Source: Methanobacteriota archaeon (GTDB lineage Archaea; Thermoplasmatota; Poseidoniia; Poseidoniales; Thalassarchaeaceae). From it: DNA of 64,000 nt. A model generated the notes under the pieces. It ran no database searches, had not been told where the DNA came from, and worked only from the letters and a program-made list of their open reading frames with translations. The position numbers and the translations under genes are program-made. The stretch is taken from contig JAERST010000024.1 in assembly GCA_016845365.1 (NCBI GenBank), positions 1-64,000 on the forward strand, read 5' to 3'. This document shows, piece by piece, positions 43,401 to 48,556 of this stretch (positions are counted from its first letter, which is position 1; every line of letters begins with the position of its first letter).

Positions 43401-46025
43401 GACGGAATCGTACAATTGATGTCCGACTCGGTCGGCAATGCAGACCATGTCTCACTCGACCTCTTCGTGGCAACCACCGGCTGGGAGACTTCCGACTACA
43501 TCACAATCTCGTGGGTCGGAACCACCACTACGGTGCTCTTCGACACGGCTGGATATGACATCAACACCGACTTCCCTGCATACGAGGGAGTTTGGACGAC
43601 GATTGCAGGCGAAGTCGACGGAACTGGATACTTGGTTGTCGAGTTTGCTTCGAACTCCGGTTCAGAGGCAATGTTCCTCGACAACATCGTAGTGAAGTCC
43701 GACGGACTGACCGAGGATACCGACGACGATAACGACGGTCACCTCGATGTGAACGACGATTGTCCACTAGACCCTGCTGAGTACCTTGACTCGGATGGCG
43801 ACGGCTACTGTGACATCCAAGACACTGACGACGACAATGACGGCGTCTACGACTTGAACGATGCACTACCGCTTGACCCGAACGAGACAATGGATTCGGA
43901 CGGTGACGGAATCGGCGACAACGCGGACGATGACGATGACAACGATGGCTACAACGACACCGTTGACCAGTTGCCATACGACCCATCCGATCACCTCGAC
44001 AACGATGGTGACGGTGTCGGCGATACGGCTGACCCAGACGACGATAACGATGGTGTGCTCGACGAGGACGATGCCTTCCCATTCGACAGTACAATGTCTG
44101 TCGATACGGATGGCGACGGAATCGCTGACTACACCTCGCCAGCCCAATTCCAGGGTGACTTCGAGTCTGGTTCAATCGGTGGAAGCTGGTCAACCTCCGG
44201 TAACGCCCTCTGGTTCGTCCAGAGTACCACAGTCATCAGTGGCTTCTACTCCGCTGAGTCTGGTGATATCGACAATAACCAGAACAGCTGGCTAACGGTC
44301 ACAGTTGCGAACATGATCAACGATACTGACACCGATGGTGACGGAATCCTCGACAGTGCAACAATCGAGTTCGCTTACCAGACCTCGACTGAGAGCAACT
44401 GGGACTTCCTAGTGTTCTGTGTCGATACGACAAGCTGTACCCGCACAGGCGGATACACCGCTCGCTGGTCGGGTGTCTCGGCGGGTACCTACACGCACAA
44501 TTTGCCTGCAGGAACTCACGACTTCCACTGGGTCTACTTCAAGGACAGCAGTGTGAGCTCGAATGACGACACAGTCTGGATTGACGACGTCACTGTCTCG
44601 TGGCCTTCCTATGTGACAAACCTCGATACCGACGACGATAACGACGGTGTGCTCGATGGCGATGACTTGGATCCTATCGACCCATGTATCAGCATCGACA
44701 CCGATGGTGACGGATTGGCTGACGAACTCGGCGCTACCAACCTGAACGGTACCGCTTGTGACCCAGCCGACTACACCATCGACGAGGATGACGACGATGA
44801 CTCCTGGAGTGACGCTGACGAAGCAACCTGTGGTTCAGACCCACTAGTTGCTAACTCGACTCCGGATGACTTCGAGGGTGACCACATCTGCGATGTCATG
44901 GACAGTGACGATGACAACGACGGAGTCGATGACGACGTCGATGCATTCCCACTGAATGCGAGTGAGGTCGCCGATAATGACGGCGATGGTCTCGGCGACA
45001 ATAGCGATGTTGACGACGATAACGACAATGTCACGGACGGACTCGACGCGTTCCCATTCGATGGAACCGAGTGGGTCGACACCGACGGCGACGGAACCGG
45101 CGACAATGCTGACACCGACGACGACGATGACGGCGTAGAGGATGCTAACGATGCATTCCCACTCGACGCTACTGAGTGGGACGACACCGACGGCGATGGT
45201 CTTGGGGACAACAAGGACCCAGACGACGACGGCGACAATGTTGCTGACGTCGCTGATCCTTTCCCACTTGACTCAACCGAGTGGGCTGACGACGACGGCG
45301 ACGGAATCGGTAACAATGCCGACGACGACGATGACGGCGATGGCTACGACGATGTTGACGACGCCTTCCCAGAGGACCCATCCGAGTGGATTGACACCGA
45401 TGGAGACGGACAGGGTGACAACTCTGACGCTGACGACGACGGTGACGGTGTGAACGATGGAATCGACGACTTCCCGATGGACTCAACTGAGTGGATCGAC
45501 ACGGACGGCGATGGAATCGGTGACAACACCGACGAAGACGACGACGGTGACGGAGTCAACGATGTGGATGACGCCTTCCCGCTGAACCCAGCAGAGACTG
45601 CTGACTTCGACGGAGACGGTGTTGGTGACAATGCAGACAGCGATGACGACGGCGACAGCGCCCCAGACATCTCGGATGCGTTCCCATACGATGTCAACGA
45701 GTGGATCGACACAGACGGCGACGGAATCGGCAACAATGCTGACGACGACGACGATGGTGACGGATACTCCGACGCTGACGAGGACGCCTGCGGTTCCAAC
45801 CCAGAGCTCGCTTCCAGCGTACCTGTCGACTACGATGCAGACGGACTGTGCGATGCGATTGACGATGATGTCGACCCAACGGTCGTCGGTAACAACACCG
45901 AGACCAAGACTGGATTCGACAACTTCCGTGAGAACTTGCCAGGATTCACTGGTCTAATCTCCACGCTCGCCCTCTTCGGAGCAGCGATCGGCGTCGGCCT
46001 GTCAGGCCGCCGAAAGGACGACTGA
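28473..46025 (+). CDS. Giant modular surface protein (about 5850 aa) with Ig-like, cadherin-like, VCBS and Ca2+-binding type-3 repeats and a PGF-CTERM-like end
   Basis: One uninterrupted frame of 17.5 kb. An N-terminal hydrophobic segment (LTTIALGLAAMMALVLVAG, about residues 20-38) acts as signal sequence. Then in order: Ig-like (BIG type) domains to about 373; about eleven 105-aa Ig-like repeats (374-1724) interrupted by two further BIG-type domains (about 999-1205); more Ig/cadherin-like domains and two QWQ Ig domains (to about 2427); one VCBS repeat, three cadherin-like domains, then seven VCBS repeats (2809-3559). Type-3 repeats (about 3753-5808) follow, interrupted by four beta-rich inserts. 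The end is LPGF, a hydrophobic stretch (TGLISTLALFGAAIGVGLSG) and RRKDD, the tripartite layout of archaeosortase substrates. A Ca2+-stabilised stalk or adhesin anchored through its C-terminus is likely. ATG 28473 fits a leaderless start; GTG 28461 and ATG 28485 are also in frame. Confidence 0.87.
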   Translation: MVAAMPLTAETTNNRFDLTTIALGLAAMMALVLVAGSLNEAPVAVNELDEASSQRFAVPTISITTIASDGYINEDESSTNGFTVTGWATDADNDCSGGACTVTVELTDSAGDDHSETCTVTASNTWSCTFAAGDLTASSIADGTVTVTADVSNDDGAATQASGQAVLDTVDPTVTIDSSQIDSGDSYNSDVTLSFTMSEDTSNFVVGDVTAGGGGCSLSSFTEVNSQSYTVVCDPSSEAAITIDVNAGAFTDAAGNGNTVATQFTWTNDETAPTMTLSTNDVGDGGSHNAAVTITFTAGQATSDFAVGDITTGGGGDCTLSSFTSNSATEYTAVCTPDSDGTVTVQVAAGTFTDAAGNSNTVSNEYDWTHDSTAPTISSFSLAACDCAVGETVTGTITADASGYSNSAISINGVTVSTFQDNSDNTYTVTYVVVEGNDDQSAGSTPVSAVLSDGLNTNSAFTTASYGGTLTIDANSPAATTTVSAPSGTYGVGESITITITASETGLSCSACTMNGVTVTGFTDNNDNTYTATYTVAEGNTDRAAGASDFISFVLSDAAGNTNSAFTTLTESGGAVVIDGNSPATTTTVSAPAGTYGVGESITITITASETGLSCSACTMNGVTVSGFTDNNDNTYTATYTVAEGNTDRAAGASDFISFVLADAAGNTNSAFTTLTESGGAVVIDGNTPADASSVSAPAGTYAVGDTITVTITASETGLSCTSCTMNGAALTGFTDNSDNTYTATYTVVEGHSDRDASASNFVSIDLEDAAGNSNNAVTTLTESGGSVIIDANSPAATTTVSVASGNYGVGSDISITITASETGLSCSACTMNSVTVTGFTDNGDNTYTATYTVAEGNTDRAAGASDFISFVLADSAGNTNAAFTTLTESGGAVVIDANTPTISTASVPSGTYKIGDAITLTITAGETSLSESAISVNGVSVTGFTDNNDNTYSATYTVVEGNTDRSAGQTPVSVVLSDGINSNSAFTTLTESGGDVTIDATKPTVEISVSQVSSGGTYNADVSITFTISESTADFVSGDISTSGCTIGDFSGSGTSYTATCSGGLSEGTVTLDVAAGVLSDSAGNTNSAATQYSWTHDETAPLIGITTVASDGYVNNAEKNTNGFSVSGTANGADGQTVTVGYGDASTTCTVSGTSYTCTFSTSDLASAGTSSGDSVQLTADVDDAAGNSASQATFFATEDTVAPSVTALSLAAGTLGVGDSLTLTITADAAGYTKNTITINGENTGSITDAGGGSYTISYTIAEGNTDRAAGATPASVILSDTAGNTNSAYTTVSYAGTLTIDANTPSISSATISSGTYAVGDAVSMTIDAGETGLSESAISINGVAVSGFTDNNDNTYSVTYTVGEGNTDRASGASDFISVVLDDGVNTNVAYTTLTESGGDVVIDANSPAATSTVSVSADTVGVGDTVTLTITASETGLSCSACTMNSGTLTAFTDNNDNTYTATYTVAEGQTDRASGASDFISIVLADSAGNTNSAFTTLTESGGDLVIDANTPSITSATITSGTYAVGDAITMTIDAGETGLTSSAITINGVAVTGFTDNNDNTYSVTYTVVEGNTDRASGASDFISVVLDDSENTNSAYTTLTESGGDVVIDANSPATTTSVSVSSGTYAVGDAISITITASETGLSCSACSMNGVTVTGFTDNNDNTYTATYTVAEGNTDRASGASDFISFVLADSAGNTNAAFTTLTESGGDVVIDANSPTLTTVSISTAGTGDANNGDDVTLSFTSSETIGTPSCTINDGEGNAMANSVTVSNTQNNDWTCVVDTADDDGNGAISFSITFSDSASNAGSAVSSVTDSTSVTIDNTHPTLSTIAISTDGNAGYGKSGDTLTLTITASESVTNLACTIASESATMSGSGTSWTAELTLSGDENEGSASFSCASHTDSAGNEGVADTSADSGSVTIDFTVAAATESVAVSTPASDTTPDVTISVTESGTVDVGGSCGSSTSTSVSSGTNTLTLTQSDDTTALSDGTYSDCTVTFTDSAGNAASALTLTTFVVDTGAPSVTLSYTGSSPATGSTFDVSISFSESVTGFAVGDITVSGGSASLSGSGSSYTATITPTADGTVTIDVAAGVASDSSSNTNTAATQLSVDSDQADAPAFTSTAGTSATEDSAYSYTITATDADDGSPNSNTITLSCTTCPSWLTFTDNGGGSASLTGTPSDSAVGSNSVVLKAEDGDGEYTTQSFTITVTNVNDVGTVSITGTNAEDSTLTASVSDDDGLTGVSITYQWQSSSDLSSWSDISDADDSTFTLTQTQVGDYMRVRVQYTDEDSTQESHTAMLSTTVSNVNDDNTGTPTISGTTTEDETLTADASPLSGNDEDGMSGSSFTYQWQRCTSTTTSTCSDISSATSSTYDLDDSDAEQYIRVGVSYTDDEGTSETVYSSVTAQITDVNDGPSAGDDQTGSVTEDDSTTTATGTVSGSDVDPSDTLSYTAGSTSGTYGTFAVVSGTGAWTYTISNADADTDALDSTESDTDTFTVTVSDGTLSDTMDVVITINGANDAPVVSSAISDESTDEDASYSLDVTGGFSDVDVEDLTYTMSGAPSTLSISSGTISGTPTNDDVGTHSITVTASDGDASVSDTYVLTVANTNDAPTVANAIADDSVAEDSSYTFDFSNVFSDVDSGDSCSYSVSGNPSTITISGTDLTGTPLNADVGTHTITLTCTDGSNAAVSDSFDLTVINTNDAPTITSTAITAVDEDAAYSYTVTTADDDGETITLTGTTVPSWLTFTASTGVLAGTPTNDYVGSHSVVITASDGTASVTDTFTITVSNTNDAPEAGADQTGSLTEDDSTTTATGTVSGSDVDSGDTLSYATSSTGGTYGSFAIVDTTGAWTYTLDNSDADTTALDADDSVTDTYTITVTDDGTGTLTDTMTVTITITGADDDVTAGADQTGSVTEDASTTTATGTMDASDADADASLSYSGDATGVYGSIAIDSTGAWTYTLDNADADTTALDAGDSVDDVFTLTVSDSSSGESDTMTVTITVTGADDDVSAGADQTGAVTEDASTSTATGTIAGSDADDASSLSYSGDATGTYGSIAVDSSTGAWTYTLDNTDADTTALDAGDEVTDAFTMTVSDSASSESDTMTVTITVTGANDAPDAGSDATGAVTEDATTTTATGTVSPTDDDASAAFTYSGDATGTYGAIAVDSAGAWTYTLDNSDADTTALDAGDSVSDAFTLTVSDGTASDTLTVTITVTGADDDVSAGADQTGAVTEDATTTTATGTVAGSDADADSVLSYSGDATGTYGSIALSGADWTYTLDNSDADTTALDAGDSVTDAFTITVSDSASGESDTMTVTITISGADDDVSAGADQTGAVTEDASTSTATGTIAGTDADGASALSYSGDATGTYGSIAVVSTTGVWTYTLDNTDSDTTALDAGDSVTDVFTMTVSDSASSESDTMTVTITVTGANDAPSAGDDATGAVTEDATATTATGSITATDDDASAAFTYSGDATGTYGSIAVDSAGAWTYTLDNSDADTDALAHDGSGTDTFTLTVSDGTASDTMTVTVTVSGANDAPTVATAISDASTDEDAAYSLDISSNFADVDTGDALSFSATGLPTTLSISSDGVISGTPVNADVGTHTIVVTATDDATTAGSVTDTYVLTVVNTDDATTGTVTISGDAYDDETLTAVTSDLADDDGLGTFTYQWADADGDISGANSSTYTIPSCESTAVCSSLGKTYTVTVTHTDAYSVVQTMDASAATSAVTLNPDGDLDGDGIINSADTDDDGDGWIDSSDAFPSDSDEWLDTDSDGIGNNEDTDDDGDGVADADDDFPTDASEQWDADGDGWGHNADADDDGDGIEDSVDDDDDGDGDPDATDQFPNNYNEWDDTDSDGIGNNADTDDDGDGVEDADDAFPLDSTETLDTDGDGTGNNADTDDDGDGFSDDDETTNCGEANDPLDSADTPTDTDGDMSCDTLDDDDDGDGVVDASDAFPLDPSETTDYDGDGTGDNADTDDDNDGYADDVDAFDNDVDAWTDTDGDGLADDFPLVSVTTEYSLTVSDSYGDGGHGITVTSSGGSVLCSISQYGYSSSASCSFALTSGTADVYVNTDSWASEGSMVITTPSGTVGSTITWSSDSTVTTLTELSTTATPSVSDAGTVLDTDDDNDGVSDVDEATAGTDPLVTDTDGDGDDDLNDQFPLNSAEWDDSDGDAPAGSDGTGYGDNSDAFPNDACANVDTDGDGMPDSIVDGCTTTLTEDTDDDGDGVLDEFDDFPTDSSETTDTDGDGIGNNADTDDDGDGTDDEDDWAPIDSSEWRDDDGDGIGNNDDADDDGDGTPDGDDPYPLDYDDDGWDDVFEIDCNTDRFSSSSTPSDNDADSVHPSDASGAINLCDYVDTDDDNDGYLDTDDAFSFDVHAWNDTDGDGKADSLDDSLTQVSYETVQLCTGSTWYSTSYTTYPDQPVGGYIAVQSSHDDSNGDGEDDDECSFTLPAGETLVVTLNTGSWGSEAIVDIVDPSGTNHNYASFGSGGNYEVATFTDAGDYTIYYGDSYGDGCNPSSYYGVCWVQASYTYISGVVAATETPYGTQLDYDDDADGYTDLDETVNCDDGGAYASTADPLDASSTPADMDGDLTCDALDSDRDGDSYDNSADVFPDDGSEWIDTDSDGTGNNADTDDDDDGTLDVDDAFSLDNCADTDSDSDGKPDSLVAGCTSTLVRDDDDDDDGVWDINDAFPLDDTESSDLDGDGIGDNADNDDDGDGVNDNPDVWSMNACASVDTDGDGMPDSMDAVNSCGATVATISFEAPASASGMYTDTGNSSVNHTLANNDGEPAVNYDDTSYTACTTGGFIGTAFNCSFTLADGETLHATINSAYTYAYHAMSLTGPSGHLLMAADDGDSYSGWASNAGVSWGPWTEAGTYTWSQDADPFTGGASYQMVSFAATVSASDLGYTASYISTGGSGLTDGDYFGVTNYASTVGAFTDGDQGYQMSDSDGIVQLMSDSVGNADHVSLDLFVATTGWETSDYITISWVGTTTTVLFDTAGYDINTDFPAYEGVWTTIAGEVDGTGYLVVEFASNSGSEAMFLDNIVVKSDGLTEDTDDDNDGHLDVNDDCPLDPAEYLDSDGDGYCDIQDTDDDNDGVYDLNDALPLDPNETMDSDGDGIGDNADDDDDNDGYNDTVDQLPYDPSDHLDNDGDGVGDTADPDDDNDGVLDEDDAFPFDSTMSVDTDGDGIADYTSPAQFQGDFESGSIGGSWSTSGNALWFVQSTTVISGFYSAESGDIDNNQNSWLTVTVANMINDTDTDGDGILDSATIEFAYQTSTESNWDFLVFCVDTTSCTRTGGYTARWSGVSAGTYTHNLPAGTHDFHWVYFKDSSVSSNDDTVWIDDVTVSWPSYVTNLDTDDDNDGVLDGDDLDPIDPCISIDTDGDGLADELGATNLNGTACDPADYTIDEDDDDDSWSDADEATCGSDPLVANSTPDDFEGDHICDVMDSDDDNDGVDDDVDAFPLNASEVADNDGDGLGDNSDVDDDNDNVTDGLDAFPFDGTEWVDTDGDGTGDNADTDDDDDGVEDANDAFPLDATEWDDTDGDGLGDNKDPDDDGDNVADVADPFPLDSTEWADDDGDGIGNNADDDDDGDGYDDVDDAFPEDPSEWIDTDGDGQGDNSDADDDGDGVNDGIDDFPMDSTEWIDTDGDGIGDNTDEDDDGDGVNDVDDAFPLNPAETADFDGDGVGDNADSDDDGDSAPDISDAFPYDVNEWIDTDGDGIGNNADDDDDGDGYSDADEDACGSNPELASSVPVDYDADGLCDAIDDDVDPTVVGNNTETKTGFDNFRENLPGFTGLISTLALFGAAIGVGLSGRRKDD
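29593..33643 (+). repeat. About eleven ~315-bp tandem repeats encoding Ig-like modules
   Basis: Units begin near 29593, 29886, 30204, 30524, 30838, 31156, then 32090, 32384, 32695, 33010 and 33323. The break at 31467-32089 is filled by two different Ig-like domains. Each unit has SGTYxVGDxITxTI..., then a central TGLSCSACTMNGVTV or GLSESAISINGVxV variant, then FTDNNDNTYTATYTV, EGNTDRAxGAS and LTESGG. The CxxC variant occurs in units at 29886, 30204, 30524, 30838, 32695 and 33323; the others have Ser/Ile or similar instead. Some stretches are identical between units at the DNA level for more than 50 bp. Confidence 0.88.
36898..39147 (+). repeat. Seven VCBS repeats, including a duplicated triplet
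   Basis: VCBS units of 105-111 aa (GAVTEDATTTTATGTVxGSDxD...LSYSGDATGTYGSIAxDSxGAWTYTLDNSDADT...) start at 36898, 37231, 37549, 37873, 38188, 38506 and 38830. Another unit lies apart at 35754-36077. Units 2-4 and 5-7 match pairwise by order: SGESDT ends, SSESDT ends, and DDDASAAFTYSG versions. This shows that a block of three units (about 957 bp) was duplicated as a whole. Confidence 0.85.
39730..45895 (+). repeat. Thrombospondin type-3-like Ca2+-binding repeat array with four inserted beta-rich domains
   Basis: Dozens of Asp-rich units of the form DTDGDGIGDNADTDDDGDGV-xDxxDAFPLDxxEWxD, each offering several Ca2+-coordinating DxDxDG loops. The array is broken by non-repetitive beta-rich domains at about 40570-40905, 41720-42190, 42800-43710 and 44130-44625. 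Some cysteines (CGSDPL, CDVMDSD) are spaced as in the arrays of the two upstream proteins. The low-complexity DNA gives long false frames on the other strand. Confidence 0.9.
45908..46022 (+). other. PGF-CTERM-like C-terminal sorting signal in the giant protein
   Basis: The last 35 or so residues are FRENLPGF, a roughly 20-residue hydrophobic stretch, then SGRRKDD. Known archaeosortase substrates end with a short PGF motif, a hydrophobic helix and a basic cluster. After cleavage they are linked to a lipid in the membrane. Here it is the only one of the three surface proteins with this layout instead of a TM helix plus long tail. Confidence 0.7.
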
Positions 46026-46047
46026 ACCCAGTTCAGTCGACGAAAAC

Positions 46048-46080
46048 CCCGGGCCGGGGACAACCGGTCCTCGGCCCGGG
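46048..46080 (+). terminator. 14-bp GC-rich hairpin after the giant gene
   Basis: CCCGGGCCGGGGAC (46048-46061) pairs with GTCCTCGGCCCGGG (46067-46080) with one G-T pair around a five-nt loop. It begins 22 nt after the stop codon. No clear T-run follows at once. It may act as a terminator or protect the 3' end of the 17.5-kb mRNA. Confidence 0.6.
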
Positions 46081-46214
46081 ACCCAACCTTCGATTGCGAT
46101 GAGCGTTGAGCATCGGTGACGAGTCTTGCAATCCACACACCAGGGCGTCGGAAGTGAGGACTCACGCACAATCATCATAAGACGAAGCAGCGGGCTCGTT
46201 CCATAGGTGAGCAA

Positions 46215-46601
46215 ATGCCCGGAACAACCCGCGTCGAGATTCGAACACTCAAGGTCGGTCGCTACGTTGCAATCGACGATAGCGCCTACAAGATTCTATC
46301 AATTTCAAAGTCCAAGCCGGGCAAGCACGGTAGCGCAAAAGCCCGCCTTGAGCTCGAAGATCTATTCACAAAGCAAAAGCGCTCTCATGTCGGCACCGTG
46401 ACCGACAATATCCAGGTGCCGTTGCTAGAGAAGGGCTCAGCAATCATCACCCACGTCCAAGGCAACGAGGTTCACGCCATGGATAACAAGACCTACTCTA
46501 ACCTCATCCTTCCAACCGAGGAAGGCTTGAACCTCGAACCAGGCGGAGAAATCCAGTGGGTCGAGGCCATGGGTCGATACAAGATCACGCGCGACCACTG
46601 A
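46215..46601 (+). CDS. Translation factor aIF5A
   Basis: A 128-aa protein, the archaeal homologue of eIF5A and bacterial EF-P, which helps ribosomes through difficult peptide bonds such as polyproline. It has an N-terminal SH3-like domain with the hypusine loop KSKPGKHGSAKARLEL, where the Lys in GKHG is the modified residue. A C-terminal OB domain (residues about 70-128) follows. Length is typical. The ATG at 46215 follows GGTGAGCAA, a good ribosome binding site. The next gene starts 4 nt after its stop, so the transporter and surE probably share its transcript. The PPPPP tracts in the 1329-aa surface protein are the sort of sequence this factor is known to help translate. Confidence 0.96.
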   Translation: MPGTTRVEIRTLKVGRYVAIDDSAYKILSISKSKPGKHGSAKARLELEDLFTKQKRSHVGTVTDNIQVPLLEKGSAIITHVQGNEVHAMDNKTYSNLILPTEEGLNLEPGGEIQWVEAMGRYKITRDH

Positions 46602-46605
46602 TTGG

Positions 46606-47598
46606 ATGGTTGCCGGTATGGTGACAGAGGGAGTCGCCTCTGCGAATTCCGTGGGCTCATCGGCACAGATTCCCTTTCACGCTTGGCTTGTCCTTGGCGT
46701 TGCCCTATTCGCTGTCTCGAGCGCGGGCGCTGTCTTCGAGTTGATAGACGGGGTCGCCGGATTGACGAAGGCAGCCTGGCGTCTGCAGGCGACCACGCTC
46801 GTTTTGTTGCCCGGATTCCTCCTGCAATATTCTCGGGCAGATACTGAGTTACGCCAATCCTGGCGGGGCTCATTTGGGTTGTTGGCGATTTCTGGGATTT
46901 GTCTTGCTTTGCACTTCGGTACATGGCTGATGTCTCTTGACCACACGACTTTGACTCATTCACTTCTATTCGTGACGGCGCATCCGCTGGTTATCATCGT
47001 TGGAATGTGGCTTCTGCGCCGACCTGCTACTCGTAAGCAATCGATTGGTGCACTCGTTGGTTTTGCCGGTGCCGCAGTAGTCGTAGGGGGTGGTGGAGGA
47101 GAGTCTGGAGTGAGTCTTTACGGTGATTTTCTGGCATTTATCGGAGCGGTTACGGTCGTTGGCTACCTCGCGATTGGGCGGATGGTCCGCGGCTGGATGC
47201 CACTCTTCCTCTACGCATTTCCTGTGACTGCGATATCTGCAGTTTTGCTTACGGTCTGGGCGGTGCAAGCTGAAGGATTGACCATTGGTATCGACGAAAT
47301 CGCTGGTGCTTTTGGTTGGATCAGCGCTGCTTGGATAGGCTACGTCGTCTACCTTGCCCTCGGTCCAGGGTTGGCTGGACACACCGGGATAAACGCTGTA
47401 CTGCGCTGGATACCTCCTTTGATAATCTCGATGGTATTAATCCTCGAGCCGGTCATCGGCTCGTTAATTGGCTGGATTGTAGGTGTCGATACGATACCTG
47501 GGACATGGACTCTAATCGGTGGGGGATTGATGGTCTCTGGACTTGCACTGGTGACTCTTGAGTCCGATTCTGCTGATGCTGCCGAACCTGTCGATTGA
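46606..47598 (+). CDS. EamA/DMT-superfamily membrane transporter
   Basis: A 330-aa protein with about ten hydrophobic helices in two similar halves, the layout of EamA-domain (drug/metabolite transporter) proteins. It contains family-like segments, for example WRLQATTLVLLPG in the first half, TLTHSLLFVTAHPLVIIVGMWLL at the end of the first half, and LEPVIGSLIGWIVG near the last helices. Such proteins export or import small metabolites; the substrate is unknown. It starts 4 nt after aIF5A and overlaps the likely surE start by 23 nt, so the three form an operon. ATG 46618 is an alternative start. Confidence 0.85.
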   Translation: MVAGMVTEGVASANSVGSSAQIPFHAWLVLGVALFAVSSAGAVFELIDGVAGLTKAAWRLQATTLVLLPGFLLQYSRADTELRQSWRGSFGLLAISGICLALHFGTWLMSLDHTTLTHSLLFVTAHPLVIIVGMWLLRRPATRKQSIGALVGFAGAAVVVGGGGGESGVSLYGDFLAFIGAVTVVGYLAIGRMVRGWMPLFLYAFPVTAISAVLLTVWAVQAEGLTIGIDEIAGAFGWISAAWIGYVVYLALGPGLAGHTGINAVLRWIPPLIISMVLILEPVIGSLIGWIVGVDTIPGTWTLIGGGLMVSGLALVTLESDSADAAEPVD

Positions 47599-48556
47599 TG
47601 TAGTCGCGCGCTTTCGACCATTTGTGTCGCGTCCTTGCCTATTTCTGACCAATGATGATGGCATTGAAGCGCCAGGATTGCAGGCGCTGATTCGGGCGCT
47701 GAATGCGCGCGGGTTTCCGATTGTGGTGATGGCGCCCGCGCGCGAGCAATCTGCCAGCGGTATGCGACTTTCACTTCGTCACGACCTCAAGTTCGTCGAG
47801 CGGAAAGACTTGGCTGAGCAGCTAGGGCAAACCGACGGCCCCCCGCTTCGGATGTTCTCGCTCGATGGAACTCCGTGTGATTGTGTCATCGTCGCTTTGG
47901 ACGGAGGATTGGCTCATTGGGCGCCGGAGATGAAGCCGGCTTTGTGTGTCTCCGGCGTCAATCAGGGACCGAATCTTTCCGTCGATGTCATGCATTCTGG
48001 AACTGTATCCGCTGCTCGCGAGGCAGGATTGTACGGCTTGCCGGCTATCGCCACTAGCCTGGCGACATATGCTCACAGCGAGTTTGACGAGACCGTCGAG
48101 GCGACGGCTCGAGTGGTTGAGGCCGCAGTCGAATTATTGCCGAAAACTGCGGCGAATCTCTTGCGGCCGAACGGTTCACGCACACGCCCAATTGGTGAAA
48201 CCGAAGCGGAGCAAATCATCGATTCATTCCGCAATGGCGACCTGATGTTGAACATCAACGCACCCGAGAAGTGGACCAACGGATTCCAAACAGTTTCCCT
48301 CGGCGTGCGTTGGTATCACAATGCGATCGATATGTCAGACACCGAGCACCTCGGTGTGGCCTACGAAGTCGGCGCGGCCCGCATCGAAGACGAGGACATT
48401 CCGCAGACCGACTGCAACGCGGTCAATGAGGGAGCGGTCGCAATTACCCCACTCTCCTGCTGGCCAGTCAACCATCCACTGGGGATTTCGCAACGACTCC
48501 TCGCGAGCGCAACCAAGGCTGGAAGCAACGGTCTTCCATTCTGGCTCGAGAAATAA
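47576..48556 (+). CDS. surE: 5'/3'-nucleotidase SurE
   Basis: A 326-aa metal-dependent phosphatase that removes phosphate from nucleoside monophosphates (and often polyphosphate). SurE hallmarks are present: LFLTNDDGIEAPG near the N-terminus with the two metal-binding aspartates, APAREQSASG with the conserved Ser, CVSGVNQGPNLSVDVMHSGTVSAAREA with the metal-binding Asn, and SLDGTPCDCV. Homologues usually start a few residues before the first strand. ATG 47576 overlaps the transporter end by 23 nt and adds a short lead, while GTG 47624 would give the more usual N-terminus. The C-terminal part is longer than in E. coli SurE (253 aa). Confidence 0.92.
   Translation: MLPNLSIDVVARFRPFVSRPCLFLTNDDGIEAPGLQALIRALNARGFPIVVMAPAREQSASGMRLSLRHDLKFVERKDLAEQLGQTDGPPLRMFSLDGTPCDCVIVALDGGLAHWAPEMKPALCVSGVNQGPNLSVDVMHSGTVSAAREAGLYGLPAIATSLATYAHSEFDETVEATARVVEAAVELLPKTAANLLRPNGSRTRPIGETEAEQIIDSFRNGDLMLNINAPEKWTNGFQTVSLGVRWYHNAIDMSDTEHLGVAYEVGAARIEDEDIPQTDCNAVNEGAVAITPLSCWPVNHPLGISQRLLASATKAGSNGLPFWLEK

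Noticed and set aside
30071-45799. Many long frames on the opposite strand of the giant gene, rich in Ser, Pro or Val
   Set aside because: They mirror the GAC/GAT/ACN-rich repeats of the real gene and show repeat-like low complexity only.
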